Notes under the pieces: generated by a model | The model's input: the letters and a program-made list of their open reading frames with translations, nothing else | Database searches by the model: none | What the model was told of the DNA's origin: nothing | Source of the DNA: Planctomycetota bacterium | Lineage (GTDB): Bacteria > Planctomycetota > Planctomycetia > Pirellulales > Pirellulaceae | Direction of reading: 5' to 3' | Length of the DNA stretch: 13,551 nt | NCBI GenBank assembly: GCA_026692885.1 | Contig: JAPLNJ010000973.1 | Span: 1 to 13,551, forward strand | Program-made: the position numbers and the translations under genes | Shown here: positions 1 to 7,917 of the stretch, piece after piece | Numbering within the stretch: position 1 is the first letter of the stretch | Layout: every line of letters begins with the position of its first letter

Positions 1-1033
1 TTCTCGCGAAAGGGGGCATACAACTCGACTTCGGCGGCCGCAAACACGGCGACCTCCAAGGCCGTGGCATAGCGGGCATCCGCCAGCACCTGCTTCGGCA
101 GCACGCCCGTCAGTTGCACGTAGCGATCCAACATGGGTTGCACGGTCCCGTTGTCGTTCGTCTGGGCAAACACCTCGTAGGCCAAAATCAGCGGAGATTC
201 CAGATCCTGAAAGAGCTGCACGTTGTACAGCGGCCGATAGACCTTCTCCTTATCCAGACCCAGGGGCGCCTCTGGATCGGCCACGCTCAGCCGAATCTAC
301 TCCCGCGGTTTCCGTTTGCTCGGCGGTCGTGCCTGATTGCGGGCCTGCAACTTTTGCATCGCCTCACAAGCCCGCTGGTAACGCGTCCTTTGTTGCCGTC
401 GACCGCTGATCGTGGCCGCCATCCACGCCGGATGGGTGTAGACTGGCCGGCACGGCTGTACCACCGCCCGGGTCATCCCATAGTCATCGTCCTCAATGGC
501 GGCGGTCAACTGGGCTGTACGCCGCTGCAGCGTCGTCTCCTTCAGCAACTGACGGCGCGAGGTGTTGGCCGCCATCAGCGAACCGTCCAACGCCGCGCGC
601 GTGGCCGTGGTCACTTGCAACTCGATGCCCAAGGCCAGCCCTTGACGGTTCAGATCATCCACCACCTCGTCCAGACGCTGCTCGAAGTGATAAAACCGCG
701 ACCGGCCGGGACGACTCCCAAAGGCCAGCCATTGCAACGGCTGGTTCTCGCGTGTGTCGCGATACCACTGCGCCGGAGAAAGCCGTCCCTGCGATATCTC
801 GTACAAGACCATCTTGAGCATCACGTCCGGGCGCTGCGCACGCGACCCACACCCGCATAGCCTGCAGCCAGCTGAGACAGATTCAGCATCGCTACCATCG
901 CGTCGATCTTGCGTGCCATGTGTTCCGGTTCGAGTTGCGCGTCGATCTTTTTCCAGTCCTCAGAATCCTTATCCCATGGTGTGGGACGCCAATGTCCCGC
1001 TGGATTGCCAGCGGCATCTGTTTGCATTACCAT
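1..1033 (-). pseudogene. Decayed DDE transposase (DUF772 / IS1182-like), 3' end outside window
   Basis: Read leftward from about 1033 (MVMQTDAAGNPAGHW). An N-terminal part (DWKKIDAQLEPEHMARKID, then LNLSQLAAGYAGVG) runs to about 845. The frame must then change by one base to continue as RPDVMLKMVLYEISQG and SPAQWYRDTRENQPLQWL, which is the DUF772 transposase N-terminal domain. The catalytic core follows: LDGSLMAANTSRRQL around 580-540 carries the likely first Asp. After an in-frame TAG at 297-299 the frame stays open to the window edge, reading DPEAPLGLDKEKVYRPLYNV and LADARYATALEVAVF with the likely second Asp. The coding match on both sides of each lesion shows one former gene, now with a frameshift near 843-850 and a nonsense codon. 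No terminal inverted repeat could be placed. The family call comes from motif recall, and the exact IS group is uncertain. Confidence 0.85.
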
Positions 1034-1350
1034 CCTTGTCGGTCTCCGGATTTGGGGGGCAGTTCTTTGCACCCATACTCTGCCCGAAAACCCCAAGTCG
1101 CTGGAGATCAGTTTCTTACCCCAACCCCCCATCCATCCAACAAAGTGGGACAATCTGTAAGGGGAGGCGTCACTCACTTCACGAGCTTTCGAGCGGAAGT
1201 GAGACCGTCGCCGTGAACCCCGTGCCACACCGGTCCAGTCAGCCTTGCCGCGAATCGAACCGATGGCTGGTCGTACATCAACGGTCGTCCCATGGTCGGC
1301 GCAGTCGGTTTCCTGCCAAGTTAGGCAGCGGCCGGTCATGTATCAACTAA
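1034..1350. other. Non-coding stretch upstream of the transposase remnant
   Basis: I see no convincing gene here. The stretch should hold the outer end of the IS element, but I could not identify a terminal inverted repeat. The only local structure is a small stem at 1173-1203: CTCACTTC pairs with GAAGTGAG around an inner GCT-TTCG-AGC hairpin. It has no following T-tract. Confidence 0.5.
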
Positions 1351-1461
1351 GGCGAGCGGCAGGAAATGACTTACCCGTAGGTCGGCCTTTCCAGGCCGAT
1401 CGGGACGGTCTTGGAAGACCATCCTACATTGAGTTGGGTAAGTTATTTCCTGCCGCTCGCC
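1351..1461. repeat. 111-bp nested palindromic, MITE-like element
   Basis: The outer arms 1351-1376 and 1436-1461 are 26-bp inverted repeats with one mismatch (GGCGAGCGGCAGGAAAT...). They enclose an inner module at 1377-1427 that starts GTAGG and ends CCTAC. The inner module contains two small hairpins, GGCC-TTTCCA-GGCC and GGTC-TTGG-AAGACC-like. Both sides are flanked by TAA (1348-1350 and 1462-1464), consistent with a 3-bp target duplication. A diverged partial copy lies at 10250-10332 in the opposite orientation. No open frame is expected; this is a mobile or REP-like repeat. The TAA duplication is short and could be chance. Confidence 0.85.
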
Positions 1462-1739
1462 TAACGGCTGCGTTCCGGGGCGCTGCTGTCTCGCCCCGTA
1501 TTCGGTCCATTATCGGCGAGTCTCGTAATACGTATGAATTGATGGGATGCCGGCTTGGGCTGGAGTGGTTAGTCGGCGGCGTGCAGGAAAGCCAGCAGCA
1601 GGGGGGTAAGTTCGCTCAAGGTCTGTTTCACTGTCTTGCATGTTGGAGCTTAAGTTCCTAGCTCACGGCAACTGGGAAATACCGGGTAGGAATGCTAGGA
1701 TGGCCGTTCGCTTGCACCCACGACGATTGGAGGCCACGC
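1462..1739. other. Intergenic leader of the secreted-protein group
   Basis: No gene was recognised. The stretch must hold the promoter of the truncated GH172-like gene. I see no -35/-10 pair I would defend. The only firm signal is the Shine-Dalgarno GGAGG at 1729-1733, six bases before the ATG at 1740. Confidence 0.4.
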
Positions 1740-2348
1740 ATGCTGCGCACACTCACCTGCTCGTTTGTCTGCTTGCTTGCCAATAGTGTTCTTGCCGCAG
1801 AGGCAGAGCGGCCGGAGATCACGATCGGAACACTGCTGGAGGAAATGAGCGATTTGGGCCGATTGGCTCGCTGGCCCGAACCGGCCTACCGCACGGTGCA
1901 GTTTTCCAGTTACGACCGCCGCTCGACCACCAGCGAATCGCCGGGCTGGTTCTCCAACGCTGATGGGTTTGGGCGTGAGCCCATTGCGGCCTTTCAAAAA
2001 GTCTTGCGGGAGCCGCGCGACGGCCAGCCTGGACTGTACCTTCTGGCCGAGGTGACTGGCCCCGGAGCCATCGTGCGCGGCTGGACCGCGGGGATGGGCG
2101 GCATGCTGCGAGTGGACCTCGACCCAGCCGCGGGCGGCTCCGGCGAGGGCGTCACGATCTGGCAAGGGTCGGCGGGCGAGTTCCTCGCCGAGCGTTCGAG
2201 CCACTACCTGAAAACGGCCGGCTTGGAACTGAAACCGCAGAACGCCTTCCGCCAGGAGTGCGCCGACTACTTGCCGATTCCGTTCTCGCGCGGACTGCGG
2301 ATCACCTGGGAGGGCAAACTAAGCGAGTTGCATTTCAACAACACTTGA
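1740..2348 (+). pseudogene. Truncated DUF2961 / GH172-type secreted protein (N-terminal part only)
   Basis: The frame is 202 codons. The start is set by GGAGG at 1729-1733. Residues 1-20 form a signal peptide (MLRTLTCSFVCLLANSVLAA). Residues 47-83 (PEPAYRTVQFSSYDRRS, PGWFSNADGFGREPI) and 100-200 (GLYLLAEVTGPGAIVRGW, SSHYLKTAGLEL, ADYLPIPFSRGLRITWEGK) match the conserved N-terminal region of DUF2961 proteins. That family, glycoside hydrolase family 172, is linked to difructose anhydride and arabinofuranosyl linkages. Family members are normally several hundred residues longer. Here the match breaks after ELHF, where the family usually continues FYH, and a TGA follows two codons later. The next gene starts five bases downstream. 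The best reading is a 5' remnant left by a deletion; expression as a short secreted protein cannot be excluded. No full active site is expected. Confidence 0.75.
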
Positions 2349-2353
2349 GGTAC

Positions 2354-5300
2354 ATGATGCCTGCAGTCCAACGCTCCGTCCCGTCAGCGCTCGCCGCGGT
2401 TCTGACCGCTGCCATGATCCTTATTCCTCCGCCGGCGTCGGGAGGAACGTTGGTCGAGGTCGACTTCCCCGCCTGTCAGCCTGCCAATCGCGCGATGATG
2501 ATCGACGGGAAGATTGACGACTGGCGTGAAATCGAGGGGAAACAGTTTCTGCCTGTACATGCTTTCGATTCGGCCACCATGGCCGAGGATCGTCCGGACC
2601 TCGCGGCGACGGTGCGGTTCACATGCGATGCCGAATCGCTTTATGCCTTGGTCGAATGGTTGGCGCCGACGCCTCCGTCGAACACGACGTCGCCCAGCGA
2701 CGCAACGGACTGGCAGCGGGGTGGCGATGGAATCGAATTCCATCTCATGAGCGGCGGCTTGGTGACCCATGTGGCCAGCTATCCTTCCGTTGATGGAAGC
2801 AAGGTTGCGCTGCTGGTGCGCCGCGAAGGCGAGGTTGGCTGGCGCGACATTGCTGCCGAGCACGGCGCCGCGGCGTTAGCGATTGGCCCCAGAGGTTATG
2901 TCCAGGAGTTGCGTATTCCCTGGCGAGCCCTCGTCCGTAGCGGCGCCCCGCCCACGGGCAGACCGCTGCCGATCATGATGGATCTGGCGTGGCGCGCGCT
3001 ACCCGCCGCCGCCCTGGCCAGGTTGAGCGAGGACCTGCGGCGTGTGACCACGCACTTCACCTACAATGTTCTGACCAACCTATGCGCCTGGTACGATAGC
3101 GCCCGTGGCAAACCTGCTTTGACCGTCGACGGCAAGAACCTAGCCCATCCGCTGCTGCTGGCCCACGGCGCGAAGGCCGCCATCGGCTTCGGTCCCGGCG
3201 AGTACACCATGGAACTGGCGATCCCCTGGCGGGAACTCTTCCCTGGTCCTGCCCCGCGCGCCGGAGAAACGATGCGCGCGACGTTCCAGCCATGGTGGTC
3301 GGGCCTTGATCCGCGATTCACACTTTCCGGCATGCTCAAGTTCGAACGGCGCAGCCCGCTGGCCTTCGCGTACACCATGCCGCGCGACGCCGAGGTGACG
3401 ATCGGCATCTACGGCTCCGACGGCAGCTTGCTTCGCTGGCTGACACGTTCCGAGTTCCGCCGGGCCGGACCCAATACCGAATCCTGGGATGGTCGTGACC
3501 AGGACGGAAAACTGATTCCGCCCGGCGAATATGCGAGCAAGGCGATTTATCATGATCCGCTCGGGCTCGAGCACCAGTTAAGCGTCGGAAATCCCGGCAC
3601 GCCGCCATGGTCGACCACCGACGGCAAAGGCGATTGGCTGGGCGACGAGTCCAACCCCCAGGCCGCGACCACCGACGGCGACTGGGTGTATCTGGCCTCG
3701 CCGTGCCATGAGAAAGGCTTCAGGATCGTCGCCGTCGATGGCACCGGCCAGCGCCGCTGGGGTGGTGGCAGCGGGCCCGACAACCCGCGCTGCGTGTCGC
3801 TGGCGGTGGCTGGGAACTATCTCTATTTGGTAAGCTGCGGCCCGGAGAAGAACGACAACCAGCACCGCTTCTCGGGCAAGAATGCCGACAACCGCGTCCT
3901 CCTGCGCTGCTACGACAAGCGAACTGGCGCACCGGCCCGGTTCACTATCCGCCAACCGATGCTCAAGGTCGCGGCCTGGCCCTATGAGGAGAACATGGTC
4001 GGACTGTGGGAGTTCTTCAACAACAAGACCTTCGATCCCGACACCTACGGCGGCCTGCCGCGCTACGGCGACTGCCAGTACGGTGAGGTCGCCGAGGCGA
4101 TGGGCGTGGCGGCGACCGCCGACACGGTGTGGATCAGTTTCCATACCCAGGGCCTGCTGCGGGCCTTCGACGCCGAGACCGGTGAGGCCCGGCCCGAACG
4201 TGACCTCCCAGTCCAGAAGCCGGTCAGCCTCCTGGCTCGGCCGGACGGCAGCCTGCTGGCGGTCAGCGGCAAGCAGGTGGTGCGCATCGATCCGGCCAAG
4301 AAGATCGTCACCCCGGTGGTGACCGCCGGACTGGCCGCGCCCTTCGGGGTGGCCGCCGACAAGGCCGGCAACATCTACGTCAGCGACTGGCGCGACTCGT
4401 TTCAGGTCAAGGTGTTTTCCCCCGCTGGAAGACTCCTGCGTTCGATCGGCAAGCCGGGCGGCCGGGCGGTGCTGGGGAAGTGGGAGACGGACGGCATGCT
4501 CCTGCCGCGCGGTGTCGCCGTGACCGCCGACGGCAAACTGTGGGTGGCTGAGGACGATACCACGCCCCGCCGGGTAAGCGTCTGGGATGCCGCCAACGGC
4601 GTTCTTATCCGCGATTACATCGGCCCCACGCCGTATGGCGGCGGCTCACCGTTCTGGTTCGAGCCGGGCGACCAGACCGTGTTGCACACCATAGGCTGCC
4701 GCTTCAAGCTCGACTGGGCAAAGAAGACCTGGGTGCCCGAGGCCAGCGAACTGCGGCGGATGAGCCACGAGCAGCCGTTCGCCTTCTGCGGCGCCAACGG
4801 CATGATCCACGCCGTGCGCACCTTCGCGCGCGCAGGCCGGCAGTACGCCATGGTCGCCTCGGGCTACGACCTGGTCACCATTCAGATGCGCGACGGCCAG
4901 TCGTGGCGCCCGGTGGCGGCCGCCGGCACCCTGCACCGCTGGGCAACCGACGATGGCACCGGCGCCTCGGTGTGGGACAGCGACGTGGGCGCGCACATCG
5001 TCAAGAACTTCCGCCCGGAGTGCTTCCGCGGCCATATCGGTGAGAACTTCGCCTGGTCGGACCGCAACAACGACGGTCTGGTCCAGCCCGAGGAGATGAC
5101 CTGGCAGAAAACCGTCTTCCGCGGCGAAGTCTACGAGCCGGGCAAGCAGCCCGAGTTCTTGATCGGCTGGGGCTTGGGCTGCGACGCGGAACTGAACCTC
5201 CTTCTCGGCGGCTCGTGCATGGTCGGCGGCAGCGGCGGCTTTCCGCTGTTTCGTCTCGCGGTCGAAGGATGGACCGCTGCCGGCATCCCGCTCTATGACA

Positions 5301-7138
5301 TCCGCCAGGCCGCCGCCTTCGCCATCACCCGCGGCGCCAACGGCTTGTACGGCGATGCGCACGGCAATGTCCTGGTTGCCGGCGGCGAAAACACCACCGC
5401 CGACGCCCTTACCTGCTTCGACCACACGGCCAAGGTTCTGTGGCGGATCGCCGGCAAGGTCAAGCCGGCCATCAAGGACCCGGTGCTTTCCAACGTCTCC
5501 GGCGAACTGGACCTGCCCGGCATCGGCCCGACCTACGGCACCTGGGCTTGGCACGGCAACTTCCGCGCCTACCTGATCAGTGCCGACGGCCTGTACATCG
5601 GCACCGTGCAGGAGGATTCCAAAGCCGGGCCGGCCGGGCTGTGGGACGAATCCTGGCGATTCTGGTATCAGACGCCAAACGGCACGCCCTATCTGGTCAA
5701 CGGCGCCAACCAGGGCCAGCACATCCTCAAGGTCACCGGCCTGGAGAAGGCCGGACGCTTCCAGGGCAAGCTGACCATCACCCCGGCCGACACCGCGCTG
5801 GCGGCCACGGTCAACGCGGACGACAGCGCGCCGGTCGCGACGCTGCGCAAGCCGCCGATAGCCGTGCAATGGCGCGAGACCGCGCCGGCCATCGATGGCG
5901 ACCTTGCCGATTGGGACCTTGGCTACGGCACCGTCATCCCGCTGGGCAATGGCCGCAGTGCAACGGCGGTTCTCGCACGCGACGGGGCGAACCTCTATCT
6001 GGCCTGGAAGGTCGAGGACGATTCGCCGCTGAAGAACCTGGGCACCAATTGGCAAACCTTGTTTATCAGCGGCGACTGCGTCGACCTGCTGCTGGCCACC
6101 GATTCGGCCGGCGCTCGCAACCGCACCGCTCCGGCCGGCGGCGACCTCCGCCTGCTGTTGAGCGTGTTCCAGGACAAGCCGGTGGCCGTGCTATCCCGGC
6201 CGGTGGTTCCGGGCACAACTGACCCGGTACAGTTGATGGCTGCGCGCCTGGACCGCATCGATCTGCTCGATCAGGCCAAGGTGGCGGTGACGCGCGGCGC
6301 CGACGCCTACACCATCGAGGCGGCAGTGCCGCTGGCCGCACTCGGCCTGGCCGCCAGCGGCATCGACACCCTACGCGGTGACCTCGGGGTGATTTCCTCC
6401 GACCCCGCCGGACGCGATCGGGTTAAACGCAGTTACCACTATAACACCCAGACCGAGATGACCGCCGACCTCACCACAGAAGCGACCCTGCAGCCTGGTG
6501 AGTGGGGCGAGGTGCGATTCCCGCTGGGCAAAAACTTGATCCGTGACGGCGGCTTCGAGAACGGTTTTGCCGCAAAAGTCACAGATGGCTGGGCAGTGAC
6601 CGAGCAAACCAACGGTATGAAGGTGACCACTTCGCCGCTTGGCGCGCACAGCGGGCAGCGCGGCCTGGTCTTCCGCCAAACGGTTCCGCTGGTGTATCCG
6701 CCCGATGTGTTCATGGCCCCCGACTACCGCGACTTCCTTAAGGCCGCCAACGGCGGCAAGAGCGGCGGCGGTGGCGTGGTCGCCCAGCGAGTGCCGGTCG
6801 AGGGTGGCAAGAAGTACAGCCTGCGATTCTGGTATCGCACTGAGGGCACCAAGGGTGACGAGATCAAGGTGCCGAGCAGGGACCGCGGCTATACCGCCCT
6901 GCACGTGTCGATTGACTGGCTGGGCCCCAATGGCAGCCACACCGGCATCCTGTCGGTCTACGACGACCGCGACTGGGCCATGGCGATGAACTCGGGCACC
7001 CACGCCCTGCCCACGCCCTACACCGCCCCGCCGAAGGCCGAGTACGCGGTGATCATCATCCGCGCCTCGATCAACGCCCCAAACTTCACCCCGGCGATGA
7101 TGGTCGATGACGTCGAGTTTGTCGAGGCCGACCGTTAG
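2354..7138 (+). CDS. Very large secreted multi-domain protein (CBM9-like / FlgD-Ig / beta-propeller / EF-hand / CBM-like)
   Basis: The protein is 1594 residues. The start is ATG 2354 or the adjacent ATG 2357; GAGG at 2347-2350 fits 2357 better. Residues 1-31 form a signal peptide ending in the PPPASGG region. Residues 32-320 form a CBM9/DOMON-like sandwich (IDGKIDDW at 50-57), with two similar strands: YVQELRIPWRALV at 182-194 and YTMELAIPWRELF at 284-296. Residues 343-400 resemble a FlgD-type Ig domain (SWDGRDQDGKLIPPGEY). Residues about 400-1080 are a beta-propeller with NHL/SMP-30-like blades (PFGVAADKAGNIYVSDW near 663, PRGVAVTADGKLWVAED near 718). DRNNDGLVQPEE at 903-914 is an EF-hand or dockerin-like calcium loop. 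A second CBM9-like domain begins at IDGDLADWD (1180-1188). A galactose-binding or CBM4/9-like fold fills 1394-1594 (NLIRDGGFENG, ending VDDVEF). I see no catalytic motif. It probably works at the cell surface or periplasm in carbohydrate binding. The exact function is unknown. Confidence 0.85.
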   Translation: MMPAVQRSVPSALAAVLTAAMILIPPPASGGTLVEVDFPACQPANRAMMIDGKIDDWREIEGKQFLPVHAFDSATMAEDRPDLAATVRFTCDAESLYALVEWLAPTPPSNTTSPSDATDWQRGGDGIEFHLMSGGLVTHVASYPSVDGSKVALLVRREGEVGWRDIAAEHGAAALAIGPRGYVQELRIPWRALVRSGAPPTGRPLPIMMDLAWRALPAAALARLSEDLRRVTTHFTYNVLTNLCAWYDSARGKPALTVDGKNLAHPLLLAHGAKAAIGFGPGEYTMELAIPWRELFPGPAPRAGETMRATFQPWWSGLDPRFTLSGMLKFERRSPLAFAYTMPRDAEVTIGIYGSDGSLLRWLTRSEFRRAGPNTESWDGRDQDGKLIPPGEYASKAIYHDPLGLEHQLSVGNPGTPPWSTTDGKGDWLGDESNPQAATTDGDWVYLASPCHEKGFRIVAVDGTGQRRWGGGSGPDNPRCVSLAVAGNYLYLVSCGPEKNDNQHRFSGKNADNRVLLRCYDKRTGAPARFTIRQPMLKVAAWPYEENMVGLWEFFNNKTFDPDTYGGLPRYGDCQYGEVAEAMGVAATADTVWISFHTQGLLRAFDAETGEARPERDLPVQKPVSLLARPDGSLLAVSGKQVVRIDPAKKIVTPVVTAGLAAPFGVAADKAGNIYVSDWRDSFQVKVFSPAGRLLRSIGKPGGRAVLGKWETDGMLLPRGVAVTADGKLWVAEDDTTPRRVSVWDAANGVLIRDYIGPTPYGGGSPFWFEPGDQTVLHTIGCRFKLDWAKKTWVPEASELRRMSHEQPFAFCGANGMIHAVRTFARAGRQYAMVASGYDLVTIQMRDGQSWRPVAAAGTLHRWATDDGTGASVWDSDVGAHIVKNFRPECFRGHIGENFAWSDRNNDGLVQPEEMTWQKTVFRGEVYEPGKQPEFLIGWGLGCDAELNLLLGGSCMVGGSGGFPLFRLAVEGWTAAGIPLYDIRQAAAFAITRGANGLYGDAHGNVLVAGGENTTADALTCFDHTAKVLWRIAGKVKPAIKDPVLSNVSGELDLPGIGPTYGTWAWHGNFRAYLISADGLYIGTVQEDSKAGPAGLWDESWRFWYQTPNGTPYLVNGANQGQHILKVTGLEKAGRFQGKLTITPADTALAATVNADDSAPVATLRKPPIAVQWRETAPAIDGDLADWDLGYGTVIPLGNGRSATAVLARDGANLYLAWKVEDDSPLKNLGTNWQTLFISGDCVDLLLATDSAGARNRTAPAGGDLRLLLSVFQDKPVAVLSRPVVPGTTDPVQLMAARLDRIDLLDQAKVAVTRGADAYTIEAAVPLAALGLAASGIDTLRGDLGVISSDPAGRDRVKRSYHYNTQTEMTADLTTEATLQPGEWGEVRFPLGKNLIRDGGFENGFAAKVTDGWAVTEQTNGMKVTTSPLGAHSGQRGLVFRQTVPLVYPPDVFMAPDYRDFLKAANGGKSGGGGVVAQRVPVEGGKKYSLRFWYRTEGTKGDEIKVPSRDRGYTALHVSIDWLGPNGSHTGILSVYDDRDWAMAMNSGTHALPTPYTAPPKAEYAVIIIRASINAPNFTPAMMVDDVEFVEADR

Positions 7139-7169
7139 AGATGCTGACAGGTAACCCGTGAGGCCCAAC

Positions 7170-7286
7170 ATGATTCGAACGCTATCTCTATTTCTCATCG
7201 CCGTTGAGGCAATAGTGGACATTCTGCTTTTCGCAAGAACCAGGACGTCCCCCTTTTGGTCCACTCTGTTTTTCGTTTCCAGCTGA
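7170..7286 (+). pseudogene. 5' stub of a secreted-protein gene, broken after about 14 codons
   Basis: An ATG lies 31 bases after the large gene, with GAGG 7 bases upstream. It opens MIRTLSLFLIAVEA, a signal-peptide-like start. The frame then runs into unrelated sequence and stops at 7284-7286 after 38 codons. The break coincides with a small palindrome-edged segment, 7214-7220 AGTGGAC and 7259-7265 GTCCACT, that looks inserted. The position implies a former third member of the rightward gene group. The family cannot be told from so little sequence. Confidence 0.4.
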
Positions 7287-7288
7287 GG

Positions 7289-7475
7289 CTTGACACCCAC
7301 TGCTGTGAACATCTCTAAACGGGCCGGAGGCCGGTATTTTACAAGCACGACGCGTAAGCGAGTGAGTCTGGATTTCGCTTGCCGGTCCACCCCGGACTCA
7401 CTTGCTTGCGCGTCGTGCTTGTATTTCCAGCCTTTGGCTGGCTGCCAAGATGTTCACCGCAGTGGGCTTGACACC
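7289..7475. repeat. About 170-bp palindromic element with 9-bp flanking direct repeat
   Basis: Imperfect inverted arms run inward from 7298 and 7465: CACTGCTGTGAACATCT on the left, and its near complement AGATGTTCACCGCAGTG on the right. The best paired core is TACAAGCACGACGCG at about 7340 against CGCGTCGTGCTTGTA at about 7410-7425, continued by AAGCGAGTGAGTC-type sequence on both sides. CTTGACACC occurs at 7289-7297 and again at 7467-7475, just outside the arms, like a 9-bp target duplication. From memory, short repeats with a CGACGCGCAAGCGAGTG core are common in Pirellulales genomes; no search was made. There is no gene in it. Confidence 0.8.
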
Positions 7476-7538
7476 TGTCCTTGACTGGGGGCCGTGGTAG
7501 AATAAGCGGCTGGAAAAGAACAAGTCCGTAGTTTGATC

Positions 7539-7597
7539 GTAGGACGGATTCGCACTTCGGCCCGATGTTTCGGGGCCGAAGTGCCAATCCGTCCTAC
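7539..7597. repeat. 59-bp near-perfect hairpin repeat (GTAGGACGG...CCGTCCTAC)
   Basis: The 25-nt arms 7539-7563 and 7573-7597 pair with a single mismatch and leave a 9-nt loop. The ends, GTAGGACGG and CCGTCCTAC, resemble the ends of the inner module at 1377-1427, so this may be a related element. There is no classical T-run directly after it, although TTATTTTTTT follows about 15 bases later (7612-7621). It could also act as a terminator or as an RNA structure in the leader of the DUF433 remnant. Confidence 0.85.
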
Positions 7598-7671
7598 CAC
7601 CGATCTGCCAGGTTATTTTTTTACAGCCACTAACTCCGCGCGAAGTCCTCAGATTTCCCGAAGGAAGCGGT

Positions 7672-7803
7672 ATGGCAACAGTAATGACGAGCCACGTGTG
7701 GCTGGATGAACGCGGCGTCGCTTGGCTGGACGACGCAAATGTCAAGGTCCTTGAGGTGGCGATGGAACAGTTTACGCACGGATGTGTATTCGCACCCTGT
7801 TGA
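7672..7803 (+). pseudogene. Truncated DUF433 (antitoxin-like) gene
   Basis: The frame is 43 codons with a strong AAGGAAG Shine-Dalgarno five bases before the ATG. Residues 1-37 (MATVMTSHVWLDERGV, AWLDDANVKVLEVAMEQ, FTHG) match the N-terminal half of DUF433 proteins, small winged-helix proteins often paired with PIN-type toxins. The family usually continues W-S-P-E-E-I-H. Here it turns into CVFAPC and stops, two bases before the palindrome at 7806-7859. The insertion or rearrangement that brought the palindrome probably removed the DNA-binding C-terminal half. No toxin gene is visible nearby. Confidence 0.7.
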
Positions 7804-7805
7804 CG

Positions 7806-7859
7806 AGGGTGGGCTGTGCCGACCACAAGCGGCCGTCGTGGGTGGGCACAGCCCACCCT
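7806..7859. repeat. 54-bp inverted repeat (AGGGTGGGCTGTGCC arms)
   Basis: Arm 7806-7820 is the perfect complement of arm 7845-7859 (15 bp), with a 24-nt loop. A GGGTGGGC motif also overlaps the right arm. It sits directly after the broken DUF433 gene and 58 bases before the fusion gene start. It may therefore lie in the 5' leader of that gene. Confidence 0.8.
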
Positions 7860-7917
7860 ATACCTCGTACCGTCGCCGATTCAATCACCAGCCCGCTCGG
7901 TGGAAAGGTCATTGCTG

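Noticed and set aside
297..299. In-frame TAG in the transposase as possible recoding
   Set aside because: A separate frameshift in the same gene makes simple decay the better explanation, and no recoding structure is evident.
843..850. Programmed frameshift in the transposase
   Set aside because: There is no slippery heptamer at the site, and the gene also carries a nonsense codon.
1240..1270. T-loop-like sequence (GGTTCGATTC) on the minus strand, possible tRNA
   Set aside because: The T-stem does not pair, and no acceptor, D or anticodon stems fit around it.
4646..6055. Long open frame (469 codons) antisense to the large secreted protein
   Set aside because: It is a mirror of GC-rich codon usage: low-complexity Arg/Ala/Val translation with no motif, while the sense strand has clear domains.
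7468..7503. TTGACA/TTGACT with TAGAAT as a promoter for the DUF433 gene
   Set aside because: The spacers are 24 or 11 bases, both outside the normal range, and TTGACA is part of the repeat's flanking sequence.
7289..7859. CRISPR-like cluster of repeats
   Set aside because: The repeats are different palindromes, each occurring once, with no regular spacers and no cas genes.
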